Source of the DNA: Lacicoccus qingdaonensis
GTDB taxonomy: Bacteria > Bacillota > Bacilli > Staphylococcales > Salinicoccaceae
Assembly (NCBI RefSeq): GCF_900101075.1
Contig: NZ_FNFY01000006.1
Coordinates: 46,397-110,396 of the forward strand
DNA: 64,000 nucleotides
Reading direction: 5' to 3'
The position numbers and the translations under genes are program-made. Each line of letters starts with the position of its first letter. Position 1 is the stretch's first letter. Of the stretch, positions 17,490 to 26,759 are shown piece by piece. The notes under the pieces are model-generated. The model did not search any database. It was not told where the DNA came from and saw only the letters and a program-made list of their open reading frames with translations.

Positions 17490-20400
17490 ATGGACAAACT
17501 CTTTGGTCTTCATTTCTTTAAACCGACAGAGAAGTTTAACGGAAATTGGTCAATATTAGAAGAAAAAAGTCGTGAATGGGAAAAAATGTATCGGCAGAGA
17601 TGGAGTCATGACAAAGTTGTCAGAACCACTCATGGTGTAAACTGTACCGGCTCATGTTCATGGAAGGTGTTCGTTAAAAACGGCATCATTACATGGGAAA
17701 ACCAGCAGACGGATTACCCTTCATGCGGTCCGGACATGCCTGAATATGAACCGAGAGGATGTCCTCGAGGTGCATCATTCTCATGGTATGAGTACAGTCC
17801 GATGCGAATTAAGTTTCCATACATGCGCGGAAAGCTATGGCGCCTGTGGCAGGATGCACTTGAGGAACACGGAGATCCGATCAAAGCCTGGGGAAGCATC
17901 GTAGAAGATCCTGAAAAGTCAAAATCATATAAACAGGCCCGGGGCATGGGCGGCCATGTACGAGTAACATGGAGAGATGTCACCAAACTTATTGCGGCCC
18001 AGTTGATTTACACGATTAAAACACACGGTCCGGACAGAATCGCAGGTTTTACGCCAATTCCTGCAATGAGTATGCTCAGTTACGCGGCAGGTTCCAGATT
18101 CATCAGCCTGCTTGGCGGTGAGATGCTGAGTTTCTACGACTGGTATGCCGACCTTCCGAATGCCTCGCCGCAAATCTGGGGAGACCAGACGGACGTACCC
18201 GAATCAGGGGACTGGTACAACTCGAACTACTTGATGATGTGGGGTTCAAACGTACCACTCACAAGAACGCCGGACGCACACTTTATGACTGAAGTACGTT
18301 ATAAAGGGACTAAAATAGTATCCGTTGCCCCTGACTATGCTGAGAACGTCAAGTTTGCGGATAACTGGCTGGCACCGAATCCAGGGACGGATGCGGCACT
18401 GGCACAGGCGATGGCTCATGTAATACTTGACGAATTCTACCATCAGCGCCAGGAGCCGATGTTCATCAATTATGCAAAGAAATTTACGGATCTGCCTTTT
18501 ATGATTCTTCTGGATGATTTCAAAGATTCATTGAAAGCAGGGCGCTTCCTGAGAGAAAGCGATCTTGGCATCGACAGTGAAAATGCGGATTGGAAACCGG
18601 TTATTCTAGATGAAAACACCGGAGAAATGATTGCGCCGAACGGCACGATGGGACAGAGATGGGAAGAAGGCAAGAAGTGGAATCTGAATTTAAAGCGTGA
18701 TGACGGTTCGGAAATAGATCCGGCGATGACCGTTGAAAAATTCGAAGGTGAACAGATCAACATCGAATTTCCTTTCTTTGACAACGGCGGCAACGGCACA
18801 TTCACCCGCCCGATCATGGCCAAAAAAGTTACATTGGCTGATGGATCGACTAAATATGCGGCAACGATTTATGATTTGATGCTGTCACAGTATGGTGTAA
18901 ACCGGTTCGGCTCAGAGTTCGAAGCTAAAGGGTATGACGATGAGGAGTCGGTCTACTCACCAGGATGGCAGGAAAAGATTACATCAGTCAAGCAGTCGGT
19001 CGTCGTACAGATTGCCCGTGAATTTGCGCAGAATGCGGTGGATACCGACGGCCGCTCGATGATCATCATGGGTGCGGGCATCAACCACTGGTTCAACTCA
19101 GACACTATTTACAGAGCGATTCTTAACCTGGTCATGCTGTGCGGCTGTGTCGGTAAAAACGGCGGCGGCTGGGCACATTACGTGGGACAGGAAAAAGTCC
19201 GCCCGTATGAAGGATGGGGCCATGTCGCCTTCGCCAAAGACTGGCAGGCTCCGCCGCGTCAGCAAAACGCGACGAGCTGGTTCTACTTTGCAACAGAACA
19301 GTGGAGATATGAGGAATCCGGAGCGGATACACTTCAGTCACCGACGTCAGAAGATATAGAATACAAACATCCAGCCGACTATAATGTACTGGCGGCAAGA
19401 CTTGGATGGCTGCCTTCATATCCGCAGTTCAATAAGAACAGCCTTGACTTCTATGAAGAAGCGAAAGCAAATGGCGATGATTCGGACGAAGCGGTAATCG
19501 ACCTCGCAGTCGAGCAGCTGAAAAACAAAGAAACCAAGTTTGCAGTTGAAGATCCGACGGCATCTGAAAACCATCCGAAGACATTATTCGTATGGCGCTC
19601 GAACTTGATATCCTCCTCGGCAAAAGGGCAGGAATACTTCATGAAGCATCTGCTGGGCACAAAGAGCGGTCTGCTCGCGTCCCCGAATGAGGACTTCAGA
19701 CCTGAAGAGGTCGAATGGGGAGAAGATGTTGAAGGCAAACTGGATTTACTTATTTCAATAGATTTCCGAATGACGGCAACACCGATCTACTCGGACATAG
19801 TATTACCTGCTGCCACATGGTATGAGAAACATGATATTTCAAGTACGGATATGCACCCGTTCATCCATCCGTTCAACCCGGCAGTAGACCCGTTATGGGA
19901 ATCCAAATCAGACTGGAACATATTCCGCGATCTGGCTAAAGGATTTACGAATATGGCCGAAGAACACCTGCCGGGCAAGTACAAAGACCTGGTCACATCT
20001 CCACTGGCACATGATACAGCTCAGGAGATTTCACAGCCTCTCGGACTGGTCAAAGACTGGTCCAAAGGTGAAATTGAAGCAATTCCGGGCAAGACGATGC
20101 CTGCGTTTAAAGTGGTCGAGAGGGACTTTACACAAGTGTACGATAAGTTTATTACAGCAGGACCGGGCTTCAGGGGTAAAATCGGGGCACACGGTGTTTC
20201 CTTCGATGTCACCGAGCAGCATGAACAACTTAAATCCATGAACGGTGTCTACACAGACGGATCGATCAAGGAAGGACTGCCGAAGATGGATACTGCAAGA
20301 AGGGCGGCGGATGTCGTTCTGCACGTGTCATCATGTGCGAACGGTGAAGTTTCCCAGAAGTCGTACCAGGACCTGGAAGAGCAGACCGGGCAGGAATTGA

Positions 20401-21161
20401 GGGATATTTCAAGCGCACGTGAAAATGAAAAGATTACTTTCAACAATATTACGGCGCAGCCGAGAGAAGTGATTCCGACGGCAGTATTCCCCGGTTCCAA
20501 CAAGCAGGGCAGACGTTACAATCCATTTACGACAAACGTTGAACGTGATGTACCGTTCAGAACATTGACCGGCAGACAGTCATTCTATATCGACCACAAC
20601 ATGTTCCTGCAGTTCGGGGAAGCACTGCCGGTGTACAAACCGACTCTGCCGCCGATGGTATTCGGTTCTAAAGACAAGAAGATCAAAGGTGGAGTAGATT
20701 CATTAGTCTTAAGGTATTTAACACCGCACGGCAAGTGGAATATCCATTCGACCTACCAGGATAACCTGCACATGCTGACGCTGTTCAGAGGCGGACCGAC
20801 AGTCTGGATTTCCAATGTCGATGCAGAAAGACACGACATAGATGACAACGAATGGCTGGAAGTCTACAACAGAAACGGTGTCGTCGCAGCAAGGGCGGTC
20901 GTATCACACAGAATGCCGGAAGGTACGATGTTCATGTACCACGCCCAGGATAAGCATATCGAAGTACCCGGCTCGGAAATTACAGATACACGCGGCGGAA
21001 GCCACAACGCTCCGACGAGGATTCATATGAAGCCCACCCAGATGGTAGGCGGTTATGCCCAGATAAGTTACGGTTTCAACTATTACGGTCCGATCGGTAA
21101 CCAGAGAGATGTATACGTAGCTGTAAGAAAAATGAAGGAGGTCAATTGGCTTGAAGATTAA
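17490..21161 (+). CDS. narG: Respiratory nitrate reductase alpha subunit
   Basis: Catalytic subunit of the cytoplasm-facing nitrate reductase, 1223 aa, the usual NarG length. It reduces nitrate to nitrite at a molybdenum bis-MGD centre with electrons from NarH. The FS0 iron-sulfur ligands are visible as His48, Cys52, Cys56 and Cys91 (THGVNCTGSC, then RGCPRG), the same spacing as in E. coli NarG. The molybdopterin oxidoreductase body includes WGSNVPLTRTPDAHF, MGAGINHWFNSD and IVLPAATWYEKHD. A GGAGGAG site precedes the ATG. First gene of narGHJI, controlled from the NreC-type site upstream; it needs the cofactor genes encoded 10 kb downstream. Confidence 0.97.
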   Translation: MDKLFGLHFFKPTEKFNGNWSILEEKSREWEKMYRQRWSHDKVVRTTHGVNCTGSCSWKVFVKNGIITWENQQTDYPSCGPDMPEYEPRGCPRGASFSWYEYSPMRIKFPYMRGKLWRLWQDALEEHGDPIKAWGSIVEDPEKSKSYKQARGMGGHVRVTWRDVTKLIAAQLIYTIKTHGPDRIAGFTPIPAMSMLSYAAGSRFISLLGGEMLSFYDWYADLPNASPQIWGDQTDVPESGDWYNSNYLMMWGSNVPLTRTPDAHFMTEVRYKGTKIVSVAPDYAENVKFADNWLAPNPGTDAALAQAMAHVILDEFYHQRQEPMFINYAKKFTDLPFMILLDDFKDSLKAGRFLRESDLGIDSENADWKPVILDENTGEMIAPNGTMGQRWEEGKKWNLNLKRDDGSEIDPAMTVEKFEGEQINIEFPFFDNGGNGTFTRPIMAKKVTLADGSTKYAATIYDLMLSQYGVNRFGSEFEAKGYDDEESVYSPGWQEKITSVKQSVVVQIAREFAQNAVDTDGRSMIIMGAGINHWFNSDTIYRAILNLVMLCGCVGKNGGGWAHYVGQEKVRPYEGWGHVAFAKDWQAPPRQQNATSWFYFATEQWRYEESGADTLQSPTSEDIEYKHPADYNVLAARLGWLPSYPQFNKNSLDFYEEAKANGDDSDEAVIDLAVEQLKNKETKFAVEDPTASENHPKTLFVWRSNLISSSAKGQEYFMKHLLGTKSGLLASPNEDFRPEEVEWGEDVEGKLDLLISIDFRMTATPIYSDIVLPAATWYEKHDISSTDMHPFIHPFNPAVDPLWESKSDWNIFRDLAKGFTNMAEEHLPGKYKDLVTSPLAHDTAQEISQPLGLVKDWSKGEIEAIPGKTMPAFKVVERDFTQVYDKFITAGPGFRGKIGAHGVSFDVTEQHEQLKSMNGVYTDGSIKEGLPKMDTARRAADVVLHVSSCANGEVSQKSYQDLEEQTGQELRDISSARENEKITFNNITAQPREVIPTAVFPGSNKQGRRYNPFTTNVERDVPFRTLTGRQSFYIDHNMFLQFGEALPVYKPTLPPMVFGSKDKKIKGGVDSLVLRYLTPHGKWNIHSTYQDNLHMLTLFRGGPTVWISNVDAERHDIDDNEWLEVYNRNGVVAARAVVSHRMPEGTMFMYHAQDKHIEVPGSEITDTRGGSHNAPTRIHMKPTQMVGGYAQISYGFNYYGPIGNQRDVYVAVRKMKEVNWLED

Positions 21162-22704
21162 AGCGCAAATTGCAATGGTGATGAACTTGGACAAATGTAT
21201 TGGATGTCATACGTGCAGTGTTACTTGTAAGAGCACCTGGACGAACAGACCTGGTGCAGAGTATATGTGGTTCAACAACGTGGAGACCAAACCGGGAATC
21301 GGTTATCCGAAGCGTTGGGAAGACCAGGAACACTATAAAGGCGGCTGGAAACTTAAGAACGGCCGTCTGGAACTGAAAAGCGGCACTAAATTATCCAAAA
21401 TCGCTTTAGGTAAAATTTTCTACAACCCTGATATGCCTGAAATGAAAGAATACTACGAACCTTGGACTTATAACTATCAGGACCTGATTACAAAAGAAGA
21501 AAGTGAGCACAGCCCTGTGGCAACTGCACATTCAGTAGTATCAGGCGAAAAAATGGACTTGGAATGGGGCCCGAACTGGGAAGACGACCTTGCCGGTGGA
21601 CACATTACAGGACCGCAGGATCCAAACATCCAGAAAATCGAAGAGGAAATCAAATTCAACTTTGAAAAGACGTTCATGATGTATCTGCCGAGACTGTGTG
21701 AACACTGTCTGAATCCGAGCTGTGTAGCCAGCTGTCCATCAGGTGCAATGTACAAACGTGACGAAGACGGCATTGTTCTTGTTGACCAGGAAGCATGCCG
21801 CGGCTGGAGATATTGTATGACCGGCTGTCCTTACAAGAAAGTATACTTCAACTGGAAAACGAACAAAGCTGAAAAATGTACATTCTGTTTCCCTCGTGTG
21901 GAAGCGGGTCTGCCGACTGTATGTTCTGAAACATGTACTGGCAGAATGCGCTATTTAGGTGTTCTTCTGTACGATGCCGACCGTGTACTTGAAGCTGCAT
22001 CTGTAGAGGATGAGAAAGACCTTTATGAAGCTCAGCTGGATCTGTTCCTTGACCCTAATGACCCTGAAGTGATTGCACAGGCGGAAAAAGACGGCATTTC
22101 CGATGACTGGATTGAAGCGGCACAAAACTCGCCGGTTTACAAACTGGCAGTGGAATATAAGCTTGCGTTCCCGCTTCACCCTGAATACCGTACAATGCCG
22201 ATGGTCTGGTACTGCCCGCCACTCAGCCCGATCATGAACTATTTTGAAGGTAAAGACTCAATCAAAAATCCGGATGCAATTTTCCCAGCGATTGATGAAA
22301 TGAGAATCCCGGTACAGTATCTCGCGAATATGCTGACAGCAGGTGACACAGAAGCCATAAAAGGTGCACTTCAAAAAATGGCGATGATGCGCCAGTACAT
22401 GAGAGCAATCTCAAGCGGCAAAGATTTTGATGAAAGCAGATTGGACCGTGTCGGCATGACAGCCAACGAGACAAAGATGATGTACCGTCTGTTGGCAATC
22501 GCGAAATATGAAGACCGTTTTGTAATACCGACTTCCCACCGTGAACAGTATACGGATCCTTACCGTGCACAAGGTTCAACAGGCTATGGTTTTGGCGGCG
22601 ACGATTGTGACGGCTGTGGTCCGGTAATGGCTGCAACTACAAACAATAAGACCGGCAAAGAAATTTATGAAGAGAATTTCTATGGGGGAATTTGGCGTGA
22701 TTAA
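21151..22704 (+). CDS. narH: Respiratory nitrate reductase beta subunit
   Basis: Iron-sulfur electron-transfer subunit linking NarI haem to NarG, 517 aa. Four ferredoxin-like cysteine groups are present: CIGCHTCSVTC near the N-terminus (Cys16, 19, 22, 26), CEHCLNPSCVASCP, CRGWRYCMTGCP (tryptophan in place of a cysteine, typical of the 3Fe-4S cluster) and KCTFC with VCSETC. The TTG start at 21151 lies 8 bases behind a full AAGGAGGT site and overlaps the end of narG by 11 bases. The C-terminus has CDGCGPVM, as in other Gram-positive NarH. Cytoplasmic, membrane-attached through NarI. Confidence 0.96.
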   Translation: MKIKAQIAMVMNLDKCIGCHTCSVTCKSTWTNRPGAEYMWFNNVETKPGIGYPKRWEDQEHYKGGWKLKNGRLELKSGTKLSKIALGKIFYNPDMPEMKEYYEPWTYNYQDLITKEESEHSPVATAHSVVSGEKMDLEWGPNWEDDLAGGHITGPQDPNIQKIEEEIKFNFEKTFMMYLPRLCEHCLNPSCVASCPSGAMYKRDEDGIVLVDQEACRGWRYCMTGCPYKKVYFNWKTNKAEKCTFCFPRVEAGLPTVCSETCTGRMRYLGVLLYDADRVLEAASVEDEKDLYEAQLDLFLDPNDPEVIAQAEKDGISDDWIEAAQNSPVYKLAVEYKLAFPLHPEYRTMPMVWYCPPLSPIMNYFEGKDSIKNPDAIFPAIDEMRIPVQYLANMLTAGDTEAIKGALQKMAMMRQYMRAISSGKDFDESRLDRVGMTANETKMMYRLLAIAKYEDRFVIPTSHREQYTDPYRAQGSTGYGFGGDDCDGCGPVMAATTNNKTGKEIYEENFYGGIWRD

Positions 22705-23275
22705 TCTTGATGAAGTGTATAAATACAAGAAATCATTTGGATTTTTCTCAAATCAATTAACTTTTCCAAGGAAAATAGATTTTCATCCAAGAGAATTTGA
22801 AGGGGCGTTCGATTCGTCCCATCCAGCTTTTCCTTATATAAAGCAATACTGGGAGGATATGCATGAAATCAGCCTGGATGATATCCAGCAGGTATATACC
22901 CAGACGTTTGATTTTGACAGAGATACAAATCTTTATATGACATACTTTAAATTTGAAGAACAAAAAGAACGAGGACAAATGCTGGCAAAACTGAAGGTAT
23001 TGTATGAAATGTTCGGATTGAAAATGCCGGATAATGAACTGAGTGACTATCTGCCTCTGATGCTGGAGTTCCTTTATGCAGCAGAATGGCAGGGTGACGA
23101 CCGGGCGGAGGAGAGTCTGACCCTGTTGATCATGGTGTTGGAAGACGGTACATATCATATGATCCAGGCCTTGGAAAGAAATAAAAGTCCGTATTTTAAC
23201 TTGATTAAAGGATTACGGGAAACTTTTAAAGCATGTGTAGATGAGTCGACGAAAGAGGGCGAACAAAATGTTTGA
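22697..23275 (+). CDS. narJ: Nitrate reductase assembly chaperone
   Basis: NarJ is a redox enzyme maturation chaperone that holds apo-NarG until the molybdenum cofactor is inserted; it is not in the final enzyme. About 192 aa of all-helical, acidic protein. I chose the GTG at 22697 because GGGGGAA lies 6 bases upstream and the protein then begins MINLDEVYKYKKSFGF; the ATGs at 22667 and 22682 lie inside narH without a ribosome site. The core contains LPLMLEFLYAAEW, comparable to the conserved LP..LEFL of the TorD/NarJ family. It overlaps both neighbours by 8 bases, in normal narGHJI order. Confidence 0.92.
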   Translation: MINLDEVYKYKKSFGFFSNQLTFPRKIDFHPREFEGAFDSSHPAFPYIKQYWEDMHEISLDDIQQVYTQTFDFDRDTNLYMTYFKFEEQKERGQMLAKLKVLYEMFGLKMPDNELSDYLPLMLEFLYAAEWQGDDRAEESLTLLIMVLEDGTYHMIQALERNKSPYFNLIKGLRETFKACVDESTKEGEQNV

Positions 23276-23942
23276 ACAATTTTTATGGGTTATATTTCCC
23301 TATCTATGTATCGCTATTTTTATCGTCGGCCATATTTGGCGCTATAGAATCGACCAATTTGGCTGGACGGCAAAATCAAGTGAATTTATTGAAAAGAAAC
23401 AATTGATGATCGGCAGTATCATGTTTCATTTTGCAGTAATACCAGTGTTTTTCGGTCATATCGTCGGATTGTTCATACCGGCACACTGGTTGAATGCAAT
23501 CGGTGTCACCAACCATATATATCATCTTGGTGCAGTATATGTCGGTGGTTTTTTCGGTATTGTCATGCTGATCGGTATGTTTTTACTTACATTCCGCAGA
23601 ATTACAAACAAATCCATCCTTCGTTTAAGTTCCGTCTCAGATATGATTGTGAACTTCCTACTGTTATTTATAACATTTATAGGTGTATATGCTACACTGG
23701 TTACAAATAATATTGTGACAGATTTTGATTATCGTCAGACGATTTCAGTGTGGGTAAGGGGACTGGCAACATTTTCACCGGATGCAGCTGTGATGCAGGA
23801 TGTCCCTCTCACATTTAAAATTCATGTACTTTCAGCATTTCTGATTTTTGCACTTTGGCCGGCAACGAGACTTGTACATGCATGGAGCTTACCATTCAAC
23901 TATGTTGGCAGAAGTTATGTAGTCTATCGTAAGCATAAGTAG
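23268..23942 (+). CDS. narI: Respiratory nitrate reductase gamma subunit
   Basis: Membrane cytochrome b subunit that oxidises menaquinol and passes electrons to NarH; 225 aa with five membrane segments. The ATG at 23268 (AGAGGGC upstream) starts directly before the first membrane span, MFEQFLWVIFPYLCIAIFIVG; the longer frame inside narJ has no ribosome site. Likely haem-ligand histidines are those in IVGHIWR, MFHFAVIPVFFGHIVG and the C-terminal FKIHVLSAF and RLVHAWSLP. The C-terminal YVGRSYVVYR is usual for NarI. The nreABC genes follow after 30 bases with no terminator, so read-through is likely. Confidence 0.95.
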   Translation: MFEQFLWVIFPYLCIAIFIVGHIWRYRIDQFGWTAKSSEFIEKKQLMIGSIMFHFAVIPVFFGHIVGLFIPAHWLNAIGVTNHIYHLGAVYVGGFFGIVMLIGMFLLTFRRITNKSILRLSSVSDMIVNFLLLFITFIGVYATLVTNNIVTDFDYRQTISVWVRGLATFSPDAAVMQDVPLTFKIHVLSAFLIFALWPATRLVHAWSLPFNYVGRSYVVYRKHK

Positions 23943-23972
23943 GCGATTGATTAAAATTGGTGGGAGATAGTT

Positions 23973-24428
23973 ATGAATCAATCAATCAGAAACACGTTGC
24001 ACAGTTTAAAAGAGAAGTACGAATTTGAAATCATTGCTCTGACGGATACGACCAACAGCCGCGGAAATTTCACTTTCAAATGGAAGTATGTTTTCGGCAG
24101 TGAAAATCAGCGCTGGAAGCGGATGGAGCTCAGAAAAGGGGCTGGGCTGCCAGGTCTGGTACTGAAAACGGGAAAATCACTGGTAATCCAGGATGTTCAT
24201 AAAATATATGATGAGGAAGGGCTGCTCAGCTATCCCATCTTATATTTTGAGAAGGTGAAATCCTTTGTGGCAATGCCGATCTGGAGTGATGATGAAGTAG
24301 TTGTGGGAGTACTCGTTTTAGGCAACAGGCAACCTAGTCAGATCAGCGAACTGAAATACGAAGCATTAAAAACGGATGTGGAAGAAACATTACGCATAGA
24401 AATATTAAAAGAGATGATGGCTATATGA
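23973..24428 (+). CDS. nreA: Nitrate receptor NreA (GAF domain)
   Basis: NreA is a single GAF-domain protein that binds nitrate and, when nitrate is absent, inhibits the NreB kinase in Staphylococcus. The 151 aa length and the whole-length GAF fold fit: AGLPGLVLKTGKSLVIQDVH and YPILYFEKVKSFVAMPIW are the typical ligand-pocket strands. GGGAGAT lies before the ATG. It overlaps nreB by 4 bases (ATGA), in the conserved nreABC order directly after narI. Cytosolic. Confidence 0.93.
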   Translation: MNQSIRNTLHSLKEKYEFEIIALTDTTNSRGNFTFKWKYVFGSENQRWKRMELRKGAGLPGLVLKTGKSLVIQDVHKIYDEEGLLSYPILYFEKVKSFVAMPIWSDDEVVVGVLVLGNRQPSQISELKYEALKTDVEETLRIEILKEMMAI

Positions 24429-25468
24429 AAACACAGGACCTGACATCGCTCTTAAAAGCGATGTTTCATCAATCTAAAGAGATGATCATATTCGTAGACA
24501 GACATGGCGAAATTGTCTATATGAATGAAGAGGCACAAACTACATTGGACGAACGAGATTATGACCGCAATCAATTTGTTAATATTTGCGGTCATTGTTT
24601 AGGTGTGGGCAATAATGACAGTTACGACTGCAGCAACTGCTTTCTGCTGTCCAGGGAAAAGTTGACTTTCCAAGTTTATATGCGCACCCAAAGCGGTGAG
24701 AAAGCAGCCTATGTTGCAAACTTCCAGCAGATCGACCACGAAAACAACATCAGTGTATTCACTTTGAATCCTTTATCGGAACTTATGAAACAGCAGGAGT
24801 TTGAACATCAGAAACTGTTGACCCAGAGAATCATACAGGCACAGGAGAACGAAAGAAAAAGGATTTCCAGGGATCTGCATGACGGTGTTACCCAGGAACT
24901 TTTGAATCTGCTGATTGAAATGAGATTGTTCAAATATACTCTGGACCGCGAAGAATTAGATGAAAAAATAAAAAACTCCGAGGATACGCTCAGCTACCTG
25001 CTAGATTATGTTCGGAATATCTCAGTAGAACTGAGACCTGCCAGCCTTGACGATTTGGGTATTGAAGCTGCTCTCAAAACACACTTTAAATGGACTGAGA
25101 AACAGTACGGTATTCTGGTTGATTTCGACACCAACCTTAAAAGTCAAAGATACCAGCCGGAAATAGAAACTGTGGTCTACCGTGTGATACAGGAAGCTGT
25201 ATTCAATGCGGCCAAATACTCAGAGAGTGATGAAGTATCAGTCAAACTTCAGGAAGTCTTATCCTTTAACGCCGTACACATTCATTTTGAAATCAAAGAT
25301 GAAGGCAATGGCTTTATTATGGAAGATGACCCGAAAGGCTCAGGTCTCGGTCTATTTGGTATGCAGGAAAGGATCAGCAGTGTCAACGGCACTCTGAACA
25401 TCAACAGTGAACCGGGTGTCGGCACCAAAGTGGAAGGTTTTATACCTGTGGAGGAGAGTATTGTATGA
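24425..25468 (+). CDS. nreB: Oxygen-sensing histidine kinase NreB
   Basis: Cytosolic kinase, 347 aa, active when its oxygen-labile [4Fe-4S] cluster is intact. An N-terminal PAS domain (about residues 8-110) holds four cysteines, Cys55, Cys58, Cys69 and Cys72 (CGHC and CSNC), the NreB cluster ligands. Then a helical linker with [20 protein letters not shown], where the HisKA_3 phosphoacceptor His is in LHDG, and a HATPase domain with [16 protein letters not shown] and [13 protein letters not shown]. No membrane segment. It overlaps nreA and nreC by 4 bases each. It phosphorylates NreC under anaerobic conditions. Confidence 0.95.
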   Translation: MKTQDLTSLLKAMFHQSKEMIIFVDRHGEIVYMNEEAQTTLDERDYDRNQFVNICGHCLGVGNNDSYDCSNCFLLSREKLTFQVYMRTQSGEKAAYVANFQQIDHENNISVFTLNPLSELMKQQEFEHQKLLTQRIIQAQENERKRISRDLHDGVTQELLNLLIEMRLFKYTLDREELDEKIKNSEDTLSYLLDYVRNISVELRPASLDDLGIEAALKTHFKWTEKQYGILVDFDTNLKSQRYQPEIETVVYRVIQEAVFNAAKYSESDEVSVKLQEVLSFNAVHIHFEIKDEGNGFIMEDDPKGSGLGLFGMQERISSVNGTLNINSEPGVGTKVEGFIPVEESIV

Positions 25469-26115
25469 GATTAGTGATTGCAGATGATCATGCTGTTGTA
25501 AGAACCGGTTTTACGATGCTGCTCAATTATCAGGAAGATATGGAAGTGGTAGGTACTGCAGCAGATGGGACGCAGGCTTTTGAAAAAGTGAAAGAACTGT
25601 CGCCTGATGTACTTCTGCTCGATCTAAGCATGCCCCCTGGTGAATCCGGACTGTTCGCAGCAAGTAAGATTCACGAAGTGTTCCCCGATGTGAAAATTTT
25701 GATACTCACCATGTACGATGATGAAGAATATATTACACACACTTTTAAAAGTGGTGCATTGGGATATATATTGAAAAACTCACCGGATGATGAACTGATC
25801 CGTGCAATAAGAACGGTTGCCAAAGGGGAGCGTTATATCGATCCCGTATTGATGAACGATTCTTTTGAAAAATTCCTGACCAGTGATGAGACGCTGGAAC
25901 ACGACAAAGAACCGTTTAACATACTGACCCAGAGAGAGCTCGAGATTCTTCCTCTAGTGGCAAAAGGTTACGGCAATAAGGATATTGCTGAAATGCTCTA
26001 TATCTCAGTTAAAACCGTAGAGGCGCACAAATCCAGAATTATGGATAAACTTGATTTATCATCAAGGCCGGAACTGGTGGAGTATGCTGTTAAAAAGAAG
26101 CTTTTCGATATTTAA
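25465..26115 (+). CDS. nreC: Response regulator NreC
   Basis: NarL/FixJ-type regulator, 216 aa. The receiver has ADDHAVVR at the start, phospho-acceptor Asp53 in [14 protein letters not shown] and the Lys in YILKNSP. The LuxR-type helix-turn-helix is at about 148-205 ([20 protein letters not shown] then [16 protein letters not shown]). In staphylococci phospho-NreC activates narG, nir and narT; the two TAGGG-N4-CCCTA-like sites in this window, upstream of narG and narT, are its probable targets. It starts in an ATGA overlap with nreB. Confidence 0.94.
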   Translation: MRLVIADDHAVVRTGFTMLLNYQEDMEVVGTAADGTQAFEKVKELSPDVLLLDLSMPPGESGLFAASKIHEVFPDVKILILTMYDDEEYITHTFKSGALGYILKNSPDDELIRAIRTVAKGERYIDPVLMNDSFEKFLTSDETLEHDKEPFNILTQRELEILPLVAKGYGNKDIAEMLYISVKTVEAHKSRIMDKLDLSSRPELVEYAVKKKLFDI

Positions 26116-26134
26116 TGATAGGTGATGGATATCA

Positions 26135-26665
26135 ATGAAGACTAATGAATTTAAATATAAAGTCAAGGCGCTGCGTGTTTTAGAAAATGAACACCATTAT
26201 ATCAGGCATCTGATGAATGAATGGTTCCAATTCGTGTTGAAATTTGAAAATGATGACGTATACAGCCGTCTTGAAGGTATGATGGCAATCAAGGAAATCA
26301 GGGAACAACTGAAAACTTTCCGTGTGCCGCTGAAAAAGCATCAGGAAAAAGAAGAAAAGTATTTCTTTCCCATGCTCGGGGTATATATCGGCTATGAACA
26401 AGGTCCGATATTATCTATAGAAGAGGAGCATGCAGAAATAGATGCTTATATCGATCACTTCCTGCATCATTCCGAACAGGTTTCGACTGAAATGGATATC
26501 AGTACGATGCATGACATGGTAAAAGATGTGATGGAAGCGTATGAAGTTTTGATGGTACATATGGTCAAAGAGGAAGCTGTACTTTTTGATATGGCGGAAA
26601 AGATGCTGAAGCAGATTGACGAAGAAGTTTTATTGGAGCAAGTGAATACATTAATTGTAGAATAA
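26135..26665 (+). CDS. Hemerythrin-like (HHE domain) protein of the nar island
   Basis: A 176-residue, mostly helical protein with the hemerythrin HHE pattern: His21 (LENEHHYIR), His69 and Glu73 (KKHQEKEEKYFFP), His99 (EEEHAEI), and His142 and Glu146 (MVHMVKEEAVLF). That is a full set of di-iron ligands, so oxygen or nitric-oxide binding is a fair inference. No N-terminal ScdA domain is present. It lies 19 bases after nreC in the same direction and upstream of the narT operator, so it is probably the last gene of the nar-nre transcript. Its role could be sensing, nitric-oxide binding or Fe-S repair during nitrate respiration; none is proven. Confidence 0.82.
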   Translation: MKTNEFKYKVKALRVLENEHHYIRHLMNEWFQFVLKFENDDVYSRLEGMMAIKEIREQLKTFRVPLKKHQEKEEKYFFPMLGVYIGYEQGPILSIEEEHAEIDAYIDHFLHHSEQVSTEMDISTMHDMVKDVMEAYEVLMVHMVKEEAVLFDMAEKMLKQIDEEVLLEQVNTLIVE

Positions 26666-26676
26666 CAAGGTTTATA

Positions 26677-26719
26677 TAGGGATTTCCCTCTTTCAACGCT
26701 TTCTGATTCGTTTTATAAT
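26677..26719 (+). promoter_or_regulatory. NreC-type operator and promoter of narT
   Basis: TAGGGATTTCCCTC (26677-26690) differs from the NreC palindrome TAGGG-N4-CCCTA only in the last base. A perfect TATAAT lies at 26714-26719, 33 bases centre to centre, almost the same spacing as at narG. The palindrome would be centred near -42 from the start of transcription, a usual place for a class II activator. Confidence 0.78.
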
Positions 26720-26759
26720 AAGATTGTAAATGAAATCACAAACTAGTGAGGTTGATCGT

